This document shows positions 21,666-30,030 of a stretch of DNA of 64,000 nucleotides, one piece after another. The DNA comes from Parvicella tangerina (GTDB lineage Bacteria > Bacteroidota > Bacteroidia > Flavobacteriales_D > Parvicellaceae). Under the pieces are notes generated by a model. It saw only the letters and a list, made by a program, of their open reading frames with translations, made no database searches and was not told the origin of the DNA. The stretch is from contig NZ_OU015584.1 of the NCBI RefSeq assembly GCF_907165195.1, positions 2,800,978 to 2,864,977 of the forward strand, written 5' to 3'. The position numbers were made by a program, and so were the translations under genes. Every line of letters starts with the position of its first letter. The first letter of the stretch is position 1.

Positions 21666-21732
21666 TTGATTTGTCTTATACAAATAGAATACCAAAGTAA
21701 GAAGATTTACTAAAAAACACAACGGTGTTCTA

Positions 21733-21762
21733 CTAAAAAGAAACAGCGACCAAAGTCGCTGT
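21733..21762 (-). terminator. Terminator behind the 796-residue PorE-like gene
   Basis: The stem AACAGCGAC / GTCGCTGTT has a 4-base loop and is followed on the minus strand by TCTTTTTAG. It separates the two PorE-like genes into different transcripts. Confidence 0.75.
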
Positions 21763-21772
21763 TCATGTTTTC

Positions 21773-24163
21773 TTAGTAAGCTTTCATTTTCAAATACTGG
21801 TACTTTCCGTATTTCTCAGTATTCTTAAAATCGCCTTCATATTTTGGACCTTGAACGCGACTATTCTCTGTGACGAATTTAACTTTTGAAGTATCCACCC
21901 CACGTTTTTTCAATTCCTTCAGCAACTTTTCCTTTCCGTCATTTGCACGTTTTGCACTTAGATCTGAGTTATTCTTATAGGTTCTTGTTGGCACATAAGA
22001 GGCACTACCTTCTACTTCCACCTGTGCATAACCTCTCTTTTCGATTAATTCTGTAACTGTCTCTACGTATTTATCCCACTCCTTCTTTTTATTGACACCT
22101 TTCTTATTATACCCGTAGAATTCCTGATACTCATATTTAGGCAGATCACCAGCTTGAACCACCGATGATTTACATCTCACATCTCGGGTTGTTTCTTTGA
22201 TCAACTTACCGTTTTCATCGTATAGCTTCAATACTAATTTATCGCAGAGTGTTGGGTCGTCAACATCAACAATGATAAGCGGTTTGTCATTACTCTCTAA
22301 TTCACGATACTTAAAGTACCCTTCATCATCGAGCAGTTCAGAGAAAGCAACTAACTCTCCATCCAAGAATTCAACTAACCCAGATTTTAAGTAAGGTTTA
22401 TCATTCACCAAAAGGCGATACTTCCATTTGTCTTTATCTCCTTCTGGCAATTCAGTAGCAGCCGTATCAACTTCTGTTGATGGGTCTTTGCCATCCAATC
22501 GAACACCGTCTAGGTTTAAGACAATATTTGTTTCCTGATAATTAGACTCACAAGGGACTTCGAACTCGGTCGTATAAAACGGTTCATCATTCATTGTATA
22601 CTCCACTTCATACTCATTACATGGCGTAAGCTTAAAGATATAAGATCCATTTCTCTTATTAGGAGAGTACTGCTGAGGTTCTCCCCCCGAAGTGAGGTCA
22701 TAAACATAAATGATAATACCTTCAGGAAGTTTCTCTGCAGACCCTGGGTCGATATAACCTTTTAAGATTGCAAATTTATCCTTCACTGATTTGAATGAAA
22801 CCGTATAAATATCTTTTTGTCCCTGGCCTCCCTTTTTAGCGGAAGAATAGTATCCCTGATCACCACGAGCATTGGTCGTGAAGAAGACATCATCATCAAC
22901 TGTATTCAATGGATACCCCATATTTTGAGGATTCGTCCAGGTTACGTTCCCCATTTCATCCGTACCTTCCTCTGCAAAATAAATATCAAATCCACCAATT
23001 GAATTCTCTCCGTTGCTTGAGTAATAAAGAACATTTCCAAACGGGTGCAAGAATGGGGAATCTTCATCATAGGGAGTATTTATAGGCGCTCCCAAATTAA
23101 GCGCTTTACTCCACTGTCCATTAGGTAATTTTTTACATCTATAGATATCTCTACCACCAAGACCTCCTGGGCGATCGCTCACAAAATATAATGTCTTGCC
23201 ATCAGCTGAAAGTGTGGCATGCGTTTCCCAATATTCTGTGTTGATTTCATCTCCCATAGACATTGGTGTTCCAAAAGTCTCGCCCTCATTCTGAGCAACA
23301 TAAATCTCTCCGTTACCGTTCAGATCTTTGTAGATGAACAACTGCTGACCATCGCTTGAAACACTAATCGTAGCTTGATTCGATTTAGGACTACTAATGG
23401 TTGAAATCACTTCAGGATCTCCCCATTCTTCCTTTTTAAAATCGTAATAAGAAACGTAGACATCCTCATAATGCATTCCATCTTGAGGAGAGAAAAATTT
23501 GATGTTTGAACTATCTGGGCGCAGTCTTCTAGAGGTGAAGTACATCGCACCTTCATCTAAAGTAACCACTGGACTAAAATCCTCATCAGGTCCATTTATC
23601 GGTTCTCCAATATTTGCGATCTTATACTCTTTTGGATCTGCCAATTCTTGCTTTGCAACATTACACTGTTTGATGTACAATTCAGCTTTATCATACAGTA
23701 CGTGCTTCGATTTCACATCATCTAGAAAAGCATTGAAGTTCTCAATTGCATCATCCAGTTTTTCATTCAAGTGATAAGCTCTTGCCAAGTAGAAATGCGT
23801 TTCAAATGGAGATGCTGTTTCCATGGGAGAAAACGGATTGTACTTCTTTGAGATTCCTTTTTCAGCCTTTTTGAGATAAGGCAACGCTTCAGCTCTTCTA
23901 TTGCTGATGTGCAACAAACAATAACCAAGTTTGTAGTTGACATTTGCATTGTCAGGTTGTTCTTCAACCAAACTCTCTAGCACGTCTGCAGCATAGGTAT
24001 ATAGCTGATCTTCCATGAGCAGGTTCGCTGCCTCGAACTTTTCTTCAAAACTTGCTTCCTTTAGCGACTCCTGAAACTTATCTGGATCAAACTGTGTCCA
24101 TGCTGATGAACTCGCAAAGACACCTAAGAATGTAACAAAAAATAATCGTTTAAAAATAGTCAT
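21773..24163 (-). CDS. PorE-like protein: TPR, PD40 propeller, CRD and OmpA-like domain
   Basis: A 796-residue exported protein. Order: signal peptide (about 1-23), TPR region (about 30-165), a six- or seven-blade PD40 propeller (about 190-460), a carboxypeptidase-regulatory-like domain (about 465-550), another beta domain, and a C-terminal OmpA-like region (about 690-796, with VEVEGSASYVPTRTY and LSAKRANDGKEKLLKELKKR). This is the architecture of PorE, which anchors the type IX secretion system to peptidoglycan. Several PorE-like paralogues occur in each Bacteroidota genome, so this may not be the T9SS one. It lies 20 bases behind the E2 gene. Confidence 0.82.
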   Translation of the reverse strand: MTIFKRLFFVTFLGVFASSSAWTQFDPDKFQESLKEASFEEKFEAANLLMEDQLYTYAADVLESLVEEQPDNANVNYKLGYCLLHISNRRAEALPYLKKAEKGISKKYNPFSPMETASPFETHFYLARAYHLNEKLDDAIENFNAFLDDVKSKHVLYDKAELYIKQCNVAKQELADPKEYKIANIGEPINGPDEDFSPVVTLDEGAMYFTSRRLRPDSSNIKFFSPQDGMHYEDVYVSYYDFKKEEWGDPEVISTISSPKSNQATISVSSDGQQLFIYKDLNGNGEIYVAQNEGETFGTPMSMGDEINTEYWETHATLSADGKTLYFVSDRPGGLGGRDIYRCKKLPNGQWSKALNLGAPINTPYDEDSPFLHPFGNVLYYSSNGENSIGGFDIYFAEEGTDEMGNVTWTNPQNMGYPLNTVDDDVFFTTNARGDQGYYSSAKKGGQGQKDIYTVSFKSVKDKFAILKGYIDPGSAEKLPEGIIIYVYDLTSGGEPQQYSPNKRNGSYIFKLTPCNEYEVEYTMNDEPFYTTEFEVPCESNYQETNIVLNLDGVRLDGKDPSTEVDTAATELPEGDKDKWKYRLLVNDKPYLKSGLVEFLDGELVAFSELLDDEGYFKYRELESNDKPLIIVDVDDPTLCDKLVLKLYDENGKLIKETTRDVRCKSSVVQAGDLPKYEYQEFYGYNKKGVNKKKEWDKYVETVTELIEKRGYAQVEVEGSASYVPTRTYKNNSDLSAKRANDGKEKLLKELKKRGVDTSKVKFVTENSRVQGPKYEGDFKNTEKYGKYQYLKMKAY

Positions 24164-24183
24164 TCTATAAAAGTTAGGTTTAG

Positions 24184-25551
24184 TTAAATGGCTCTGTCAA
24201 TATCAAATGCCTCAAGGTATTCTGCAACTCTTTTCACAAAACTACCTCCCAAAGCACCATCAATAATTCTATGGTCATAAGAGTGAGAAAGGAACATTTG
24301 ATGTCTGATACCAATCGTATCACCAAATGGAGTTTCTATTACTGCAGGCTTCTTTCTAATTGCTCCTAAGGCTAAAATTGCACTTTGCGGTTGATTAATA
24401 ATAGGCGTGCCCATTACATTTCCGAATGTACCCACATTAGACACCGTGTAGGTTCCTCCTTGAATATCATCAGGAGATAATTTATTTTCTCTTGCTGCTC
24501 CTGCCAAACTATTTACTTTCTTAGCCAGACCAACCATATTGTACTGATCAGCATTATGAATAACAGGAACGATCAGGTTACCCGTTGGAAGAGCTGTTGC
24601 CATCCCCACATTAATATCCTTCTTCACAACAATTTCTTTACCGTTAAGCATGGTATTAACCATAGGGTAATCTTGAAGCGCTTTCACTACCGCCTCAATG
24701 AAAATAGGCGTGAAAGTTAGTTTCTCTCCTGTTTTTTCCAAGAAAGACTTCTTGTTCTTTTCTCTCCAAAGAACAATATTCGTCACATCTGCCTCGACAA
24801 AAGAAGTTACATGAGGAGAAACGTGAGTAGACATCACCATGTGGTCAGCAATCATCTTTCTCATCCTGTCCATCTCAATGATCTCATCATTAGGACCAAT
24901 TGGAACGGGAGGCGCTTTGTGTATCTGAGTAGCTACCCCATCGCCTGCCGGACCAGCAGTTTTCGGTTTCGCATCTACTTTCTCTTCAACAGGTTTAGCC
25001 ACCTGTACATTCACAGCAGGTGCAGCACCTCTATTATCAAGGTAAGCTAAAATATCTTTTTTGGTTACTCTTCCTTCTTGACCCGTACCTGAAATAGCTT
25101 CTAGTTCTGATAACGTAACTCCTTCCGTTTCTGCAATGCTCCTTACGAGAGGAGAATAGAACTTACCACCATCCGAGGTTTTCGGGATTGAGCTTCCATT
25201 ACCATTTGAACCAGCGGTAACAGGGGCTAATAATTCTTTCTCCACCTCAGTAGAAACTTCTGAAGCCTCTGTTTTAGGAGCAGGTGAACTAGCTGTTGAT
25301 GTTTCCTCACCTTCGGCTCCAATAATAGCAAAAACTGCTCCCACAGGAACAACATCTCCCTCGTTAAACAACACTTCTTTGATAACTCCAGATGCCGGAG
25401 AAGGCACCTCAGAATCCACTTTATCCGTTGCTATCTCTACTATTGGTTCATCCTCTTCAATTGTATCCCCAACACCTTTTAACCAACTTGTAATGGTTGC
25501 TTCTGCAACACTTTCTCCCATTTTTGGTAATAATACCTCAATATCAGCCAT
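24184..25551 (-). CDS. 2-oxo acid dehydrogenase E2 (dihydrolipoyl acyltransferase)
   Basis: The core of a 2-oxo acid dehydrogenase complex, with 455 residues. The N-terminal lipoyl domain carries the lipoylated lysine in EIATDKVDSEVPSP (Lys43). An E1/E3-binding domain follows after a flexible linker (FYSPLVRSIAETEGVTLSEL, about 130-170), then the acyltransferase domain (about 225-455) with the catalytic HSYDHRIIDG. In Bacteroidota such E2 proteins usually serve the branched-chain or 2-oxoglutarate complex; the substrate cannot be fixed here because E1 and E3 are not in the window. Confidence 0.92.
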   Translation of the reverse strand: MADIEVLLPKMGESVAEATITSWLKGVGDTIEEDEPIVEIATDKVDSEVPSPASGVIKEVLFNEGDVVPVGAVFAIIGAEGEETSTASSPAPKTEASEVSTEVEKELLAPVTAGSNGNGSSIPKTSDGGKFYSPLVRSIAETEGVTLSELEAISGTGQEGRVTKKDILAYLDNRGAAPAVNVQVAKPVEEKVDAKPKTAGPAGDGVATQIHKAPPVPIGPNDEIIEMDRMRKMIADHMVMSTHVSPHVTSFVEADVTNIVLWREKNKKSFLEKTGEKLTFTPIFIEAVVKALQDYPMVNTMLNGKEIVVKKDINVGMATALPTGNLIVPVIHNADQYNMVGLAKKVNSLAGAARENKLSPDDIQGGTYTVSNVGTFGNVMGTPIINQPQSAILALGAIRKKPAVIETPFGDTIGIRHQMFLSHSYDHRIIDGALGGSFVKRVAEYLEAFDIDRAI

Positions 25552-25598
25552 TTCTTATTGCGTATATTTCTATATTAAACAGTCTTTCTTTAACCTCA

Positions 25599-25627
25599 CA
25601 AAGGTAAGAAACAATTTACAGTACCAA
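25599..25627 (-). promoter_or_regulatory. Promoter of the E2 gene
   Basis: On the minus strand -33 TTG (25627-25625), an 18-base spacer and -7 TACCTTTG (25606-25599), about 48 bases before the start codon. Confidence 0.65.
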
Positions 25628-25658
25628 AATAATATTTTTTTGTAAGAAATGATTCGAA

Positions 25659-27632
25659 TCACTCCACTCCTGCACCAGCCAAATGGTTGAGAGACCTCAT
25701 TAAGAGCGAAAAGTCTTTGGTCCAGGAATAATCTTTCGCATAAATCTGATTCATTTTCATGACCGTTTTTTGGTCGTGATGGGCAATCAACTCGCAGGGG
25801 ATAACTCCTTTCTTGATACTCGGCACTTTGTTCATGTGCTCTTTGGGCATTTTAAAATATCCAACCCAAGTTCTTTTACCAATCAAAACAAGAAAGACAT
25901 TTTTCAATGCCTGAAAATTCAGTTTATTCAAAACTAGAACTACTGGAAATGCGAGCATTAAAAAAAGTGATGCCAGAAAATCAAACACTCGCTTGGCTCT
26001 TCTGTTGGCTACGCTACTTATGGAATTGAGATCAAGAATATATAAATCTCCAGAAGTATGAATAGAATTACTTCCAATCAGATACATACTGTCTGGTTGT
26101 GCAATTTTATAATCCACGTCTCGCGAGGTCTTCAGAAAAGACATTGTTTCAATAATGCGTTGCATCGACAAGTTTTTGACACTAAAGATCACCTCATTGA
26201 TCTTGTTGATGTAGATGTAGTCTGAAATTCGTTGTAGAGCTCCAATATTTGTTTCGTCTTGTTTATTCTCTAGTTCAGCTGGTAAGAAGCTCCCCAGATA
26301 CGAAATCGTGGTCGTTTGCTTCAACAAAGGTTCAATACGGTCTCTTTCACCTTCATCACCCACCACTAAGAACCGTTTTTTTGTTGCATCTTCCAGAGAA
26401 TATCCTTCCACTTTAACCAAACTAAGCATCCAACGATTTATTGCCACTAAGATTCCGCTTAGCAAACTACCTATCAGGATCACAAATCGTGAAAACTGAT
26501 AATCTTTTGGTAGTAGCCCATACACGGCTAAAATAATTAGCGTTCCGAGCAGCACTCCTTTTGTAGATGACAATAATCGAATGGGTTTATCATATCCTCC
26601 AAACAGAAAAATGGACAACACCACAATCAAAGCAAACAAAGGTAATTCGTAGAGTAACACATCGGTTTCAAATTCAAAACCTTCCTCTAATGATTGTTTG
26701 AATTGCTGATAATAATAACTGATCACTCCAAACCCACCAAAGACCATTAAAAAGTCGATAAACGGCAACGTCATTCTTTTTGCAAAGCGACTAACTATTG
26801 CCATTCCAGCACGAATGTAGATTGCTATATTAATGAAGAAAGAAAATAACTTTGCATTCTTCTCTGAGAAGTGTTTTTTGGCAAAGATGATCATGGCGTT
26901 ATAAAACACAAACACGTAGTTAATCGAACTCTTTTTAGTACTCTCTCCTTTGTAATGAATGATGCTGGTTTCTGGATAATAATAGTTTTTGTAGCCCCCC
27001 AGAATTATTCGATAACTCAAATCAATATCCTCTCCATACATAAAGAATTCCTCATCGAGCAAGCCAACTTTGTCTAAGGTTTCTTTTCGCATCATCATGA
27101 ATGCTCCAGATAGGATTTCGATTTCATTTGTCTCCTCCTTAGGAAGATACCCGAGGTGATATTTTCCAAACTTTTTGCTTTTGGGAAACAACTTTGCCAA
27201 CCCAGATATTTTATAAAAAGCGACTGATGGTGTAGGCAACCCTCTTTTCGATTCTGGAAGAAACTCTCCCTTACCGTCAATCATTTTTACTCCCAAACCT
27301 CCACAGTCCGGATGCTCATCCATAAACCTGATGGTTTTTCTGAACGTATCTTCTTCTACTACTGTATCAGGGTTTAACAACAATACATACCTACCTTCCG
27401 CAATACGAATGGCTTGATTATTTGCTCTGGAAAAACCAACATTTTCCTTGTTAGCGATCAGCTTTACCCAAGGAAATTTTTCCTGAACCATCTCAACCGA
27501 TCCATCGATAGAAATGTTGTCAACAACAAACACCTCCACCGATAGTCCCTTCATAGCGATTGCTACAGAGTTCAGACACTGTTCAAGAAAGTGCTTTACG
27601 TTATAATTGACGATGACAACTGATAAATCCAC
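25659..27632 (-). CDS. GT2 glycosyltransferase fused to a phosphoglycosyltransferase-like remnant
   Basis: A 657-residue membrane protein. Residues 1-260 are a GT2 glycosyltransferase (VVIVNYNVKHFLEQCLNS, LLLNPDTVV as the DxD-like site, and GYGEDIDLSYR-like YGEDIDLSYR), likely for cell-surface polysaccharide. Several membrane segments follow (about 265-415). Then comes a Rossmann-like region (KRFLVVGDEGERDRIEP) as in the CoA-binding part of WbaP/PglC-type sugar transferases, and a helix KRVFDFLASLFLMLAFPVV with GKRTWVGY. The conserved catalytic part of the sugar transferase between these is missing, so this end is probably not catalytic. It lies 12 bases behind recR. Confidence 0.8.
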   Translation of the reverse strand: MDLSVVIVNYNVKHFLEQCLNSVAIAMKGLSVEVFVVDNISIDGSVEMVQEKFPWVKLIANKENVGFSRANNQAIRIAEGRYVLLLNPDTVVEEDTFRKTIRFMDEHPDCGGLGVKMIDGKGEFLPESKRGLPTPSVAFYKISGLAKLFPKSKKFGKYHLGYLPKEETNEIEILSGAFMMMRKETLDKVGLLDEEFFMYGEDIDLSYRIILGGYKNYYYPETSIIHYKGESTKKSSINYVFVFYNAMIIFAKKHFSEKNAKLFSFFINIAIYIRAGMAIVSRFAKRMTLPFIDFLMVFGGFGVISYYYQQFKQSLEEGFEFETDVLLYELPLFALIVVLSIFLFGGYDKPIRLLSSTKGVLLGTLIILAVYGLLPKDYQFSRFVILIGSLLSGILVAINRWMLSLVKVEGYSLEDATKKRFLVVGDEGERDRIEPLLKQTTTISYLGSFLPAELENKQDETNIGALQRISDYIYINKINEVIFSVKNLSMQRIIETMSFLKTSRDVDYKIAQPDSMYLIGSNSIHTSGDLYILDLNSISSVANRRAKRVFDFLASLFLMLAFPVVLVLNKLNFQALKNVFLVLIGKRTWVGYFKMPKEHMNKVPSIKKGVIPCELIAHHDQKTVMKMNQIYAKDYSWTKDFSLLMRSLNHLAGAGVE

Positions 27633-27644
27633 CTACAACATCTT

Positions 27645-28262
27645 TTAGTTAGATATATTCAGATCAAATGGTGAGCGATTAATAATTGATCTCCCTAAGG
27701 TAACCTCATCCGCGTATTCCAACTCACTTCCAACACCAATTCCCCTTGAAATAATCGTCACTTTAACAGGGTATGAATTAATTTTTTTATACAGATAAAA
27801 ATTAGTCGTATCTCCCTCGGTAGTTGCGCTAAGCGCTAGTATTACCTCTAAAGCTCCTTCTGGTTCCAATCGAGAAATCAAGGAGTCAATATTCAAATCG
27901 TTTGGACCTATGCCATCCATTGGTGAAATCACTCCTCCCAAAACGTGATACACGCCTTTGTATTGCATGGTGTTTTCAATGGCCATAATATCGCGAATAT
28001 CACTGACCACACAGATGGTAGACTTATCTCGATTGGGATTACTGCAAATACCACATATTTCCTGATCACTGATATTGTGACAGGTCTTACACATTTTCGT
28101 ATGTTCAATTAAGTCAATAAAACTCTGTGCAAATCCCACCACTTCTCTCTTTTCCTGCTGTAACAAACTCAAGACCAAGCGCAATGCCGTTCGTTTTCCA
28201 ATACCAGGAAGTGAGGACATTTCCTCAACTGCTCTTTGCAAATATTTTGAAGGTAATTCCAT
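27645..28262 (-). CDS. recR: Recombination protein RecR
   Basis: Acts with RecF and RecO to load RecA at gaps. The 205 residues show the helix-hairpin-helix LPGIGKRTALRLVL, the four-cysteine zinc finger (CKTCHNISDQEICGIC) and the Toprim domain with ICVVSDIRDIMAIENT and GVISPMDGIGP. I start at MELPSKYLQRAVEEM, seven codons inside the longest frame, since the family begins here. The GT2 gene follows 12 bases later. Confidence 0.95.
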   Translation of the reverse strand: MELPSKYLQRAVEEMSSLPGIGKRTALRLVLSLLQQEKREVVGFAQSFIDLIEHTKMCKTCHNISDQEICGICSNPNRDKSTICVVSDIRDIMAIENTMQYKGVYHVLGGVISPMDGIGPNDLNIDSLISRLEPEGALEVILALSATTEGDTTNFYLYKKINSYPVKVTIISRGIGVGSELEYADEVTLGRSIINRSPFDLNISN

Positions 28263-28377
28263 GCGCAGCAAATGTACGAACAAAAGACTGATTAGTAATA
28301 ATTACTAAACATAAAGCGTGGATATCCTTTTAGGCTCTGTGAACATTGAGGTTTCTTTATTGTGTTTATTTGCTTAT

Positions 28378-29868
28378 ATGAGTGCAATAACCGTCTTAAC
28401 CATCATCATCATCTACTTTATGGTTCTCATGGGAATCATGTATTTGACTAGCAAAGGTGCCACAAATGAGACCTTCTTTGTAGGAGAGCGAAAGTCTCCC
28501 TGGCACATTGTTGCCTACGGAATGATTGGCGCTTCTCTTTCTGGAGTCACTTTTATTTCAGTACCTGGATGGGTAGAAGGTTCTCAATTCAGCTACATGC
28601 AAATGGTACTTGGATATCTTGTCGGGTATTTTGTCATTGCCTATGTACTCCTTCCCATCTACTACAAATTGAATCTCACATCCATTTACACCTATCTTGA
28701 ACAACGCTTTGGAGTCATCTCTCATAAGACAGGAGCAATTATCTTTCTAGGATCAAGAGTTCTTGGAGCATCCGTTCGGATTCTTTTAGTTGCATCTGTT
28801 TTGGACGCCTTTGTTCTCTCACAATGGAATGTACCTTTTGAAGTTACAGTAATCGCCTCAATTGCTTTGATCTGGGTCTATACTAATCGAGGTGGTATAA
28901 AGACAATTATTTGGACAGACACGCTACAGACTACTTTTATGATCATCGCGGTGATTGTGGCTTGTATAGTGGTGGCTGATCAGCTAGACCTTTTCAGTAA
29001 AGGTGTATTTTCAAGCATCGTTAACAGTGAGTATTCGCAAATCTTTTTCTTTGAAGATATCAATGCAAAGAGTCATTTCCTGAAGTATTTCCTAGGCGGG
29101 ATGTTCATCACCATTGGTATGACCGGACTCGATCAGGATATGATGCAAAAGAACCTTACTTGTAAGTCTCTTAAGGATGCTCAGAAAAACATGATCTTCT
29201 TTTCAGTTATTTTAGTATTCGTCAACTTACTATTTCTTGGTATGGGAGCCTTGTTATATATGTACAGCAATTCAACTGGCATTGGGCAGGGAGTTGATAG
29301 TGCAGACCATTTGTTCCCCTCAATCGCATTGGCCTCTGAGACTGGAAACATCCTAGCCATCTTATTTATAATTGGTCTAATAGCCGCAGCATATTCAAGT
29401 GCGGATAGTGCATTAACCTCACTTACCACCAGCATCAGTTTTGATTTACTCAACATCGAAAAGAAAGAAAAGAAACAACAAAACACACTTAGAAAGCGCG
29501 TTCATGTTGGTGTTTCCTTATTACTCATTCTTGTGGTGCTCATCTTAAAAAAATACACCGATAAAAGTGCCATCGATGCATTAATGTTCTTTGCTGGATT
29601 TACGTATGGCCCACTGATTGGAATTTTTGCTTTTGGCATACTAACCAAGCGACATATTTCCGATCTGCTCGTCCCTATTCTTAGTATTATCTCAATAGGC
29701 ATTTCCGTCTTGCTATCTCTTTATTCTAAAGGAGGCAAGCTTGTAGACGAAGGTGCTCCTGGAATTCTTGGTGACTACGTACTTGGTCATGAATTGATCA
29801 TTATCAATGCATTTATTACGTTTATCTTACTCATTGGGTTCTCCAAAAAAGCAAAACTGGTAGTATAA
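28378..29868 (+). CDS. Sodium:solute symporter (SSS family)
   Basis: A 496-residue inner-membrane transporter with about 13 hydrophobic segments. It shows the SSS landmarks ETFFVGERKSPWHIVAYGMI, GASLSGVTFISVPGWV near helix 2, SRVLGASVRIL and SSADSALTSL around the sodium site (AAAYSSADSALTS). It should move a solute with Na+; the solute is not known. The longest frame begins with GTG at 28318; I prefer the ATG at 28378 because the first membrane helix starts just after it. It is divergent from recR. Confidence 0.88.
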   Translation: MSAITVLTIIIIYFMVLMGIMYLTSKGATNETFFVGERKSPWHIVAYGMIGASLSGVTFISVPGWVEGSQFSYMQMVLGYLVGYFVIAYVLLPIYYKLNLTSIYTYLEQRFGVISHKTGAIIFLGSRVLGASVRILLVASVLDAFVLSQWNVPFEVTVIASIALIWVYTNRGGIKTIIWTDTLQTTFMIIAVIVACIVVADQLDLFSKGVFSSIVNSEYSQIFFFEDINAKSHFLKYFLGGMFITIGMTGLDQDMMQKNLTCKSLKDAQKNMIFFSVILVFVNLLFLGMGALLYMYSNSTGIGQGVDSADHLFPSIALASETGNILAILFIIGLIAAAYSSADSALTSLTTSISFDLLNIEKKEKKQQNTLRKRVHVGVSLLLILVVLILKKYTDKSAIDALMFFAGFTYGPLIGIFAFGILTKRHISDLLVPILSIISIGISVLLSLYSKGGKLVDEGAPGILGDYVLGHELIIINAFITFILLIGFSKKAKLVV

Positions 29869-29935
29869 GACCTCATCACACTCAACCCAAACAACAAAAA
29901 CTCACTTAATCTTCACTATTACAAGTTTTTATTCC

Positions 29936-29943
29936 TACCTTTG
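29936..29943 (+). promoter_or_regulatory. -7 box of rpsA
   Basis: TACCTTTG lies 88 bases before the rpsA start. The -33 side is weak (CTTCAC, about 21 bases upstream). Transcription would begin near 29949, giving a leader of about 80 bases. Confidence 0.55.
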
Positions 29944-29960
29944 CAGCCCATTTAACAAAT

Positions 29961-30012
29961 CAGGCGGCACTGATATGTTTTAAAATCTCTCAAGTTGCCG
30001 CACTTGAGATAC
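29961..30012 (+). promoter_or_regulatory. Structured rpsA leader with a possible pseudoknot
   Basis: The hairpin CTCAAG / CTTGAG (29989-29994 with 30003-30008) has an 8-base loop TTGCCGCA. Six loop bases, TGCCGC (29996-30001), are an exact complement of GCGGCA at 29964-29969, so an H-type pseudoknot can form about 20 bases upstream of the S1 start. S1 genes are often self-regulated through leader structure; that role here is inference. Confidence 0.5.
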
Positions 30013-30030
30013 AAGTAATATACATGCCAT

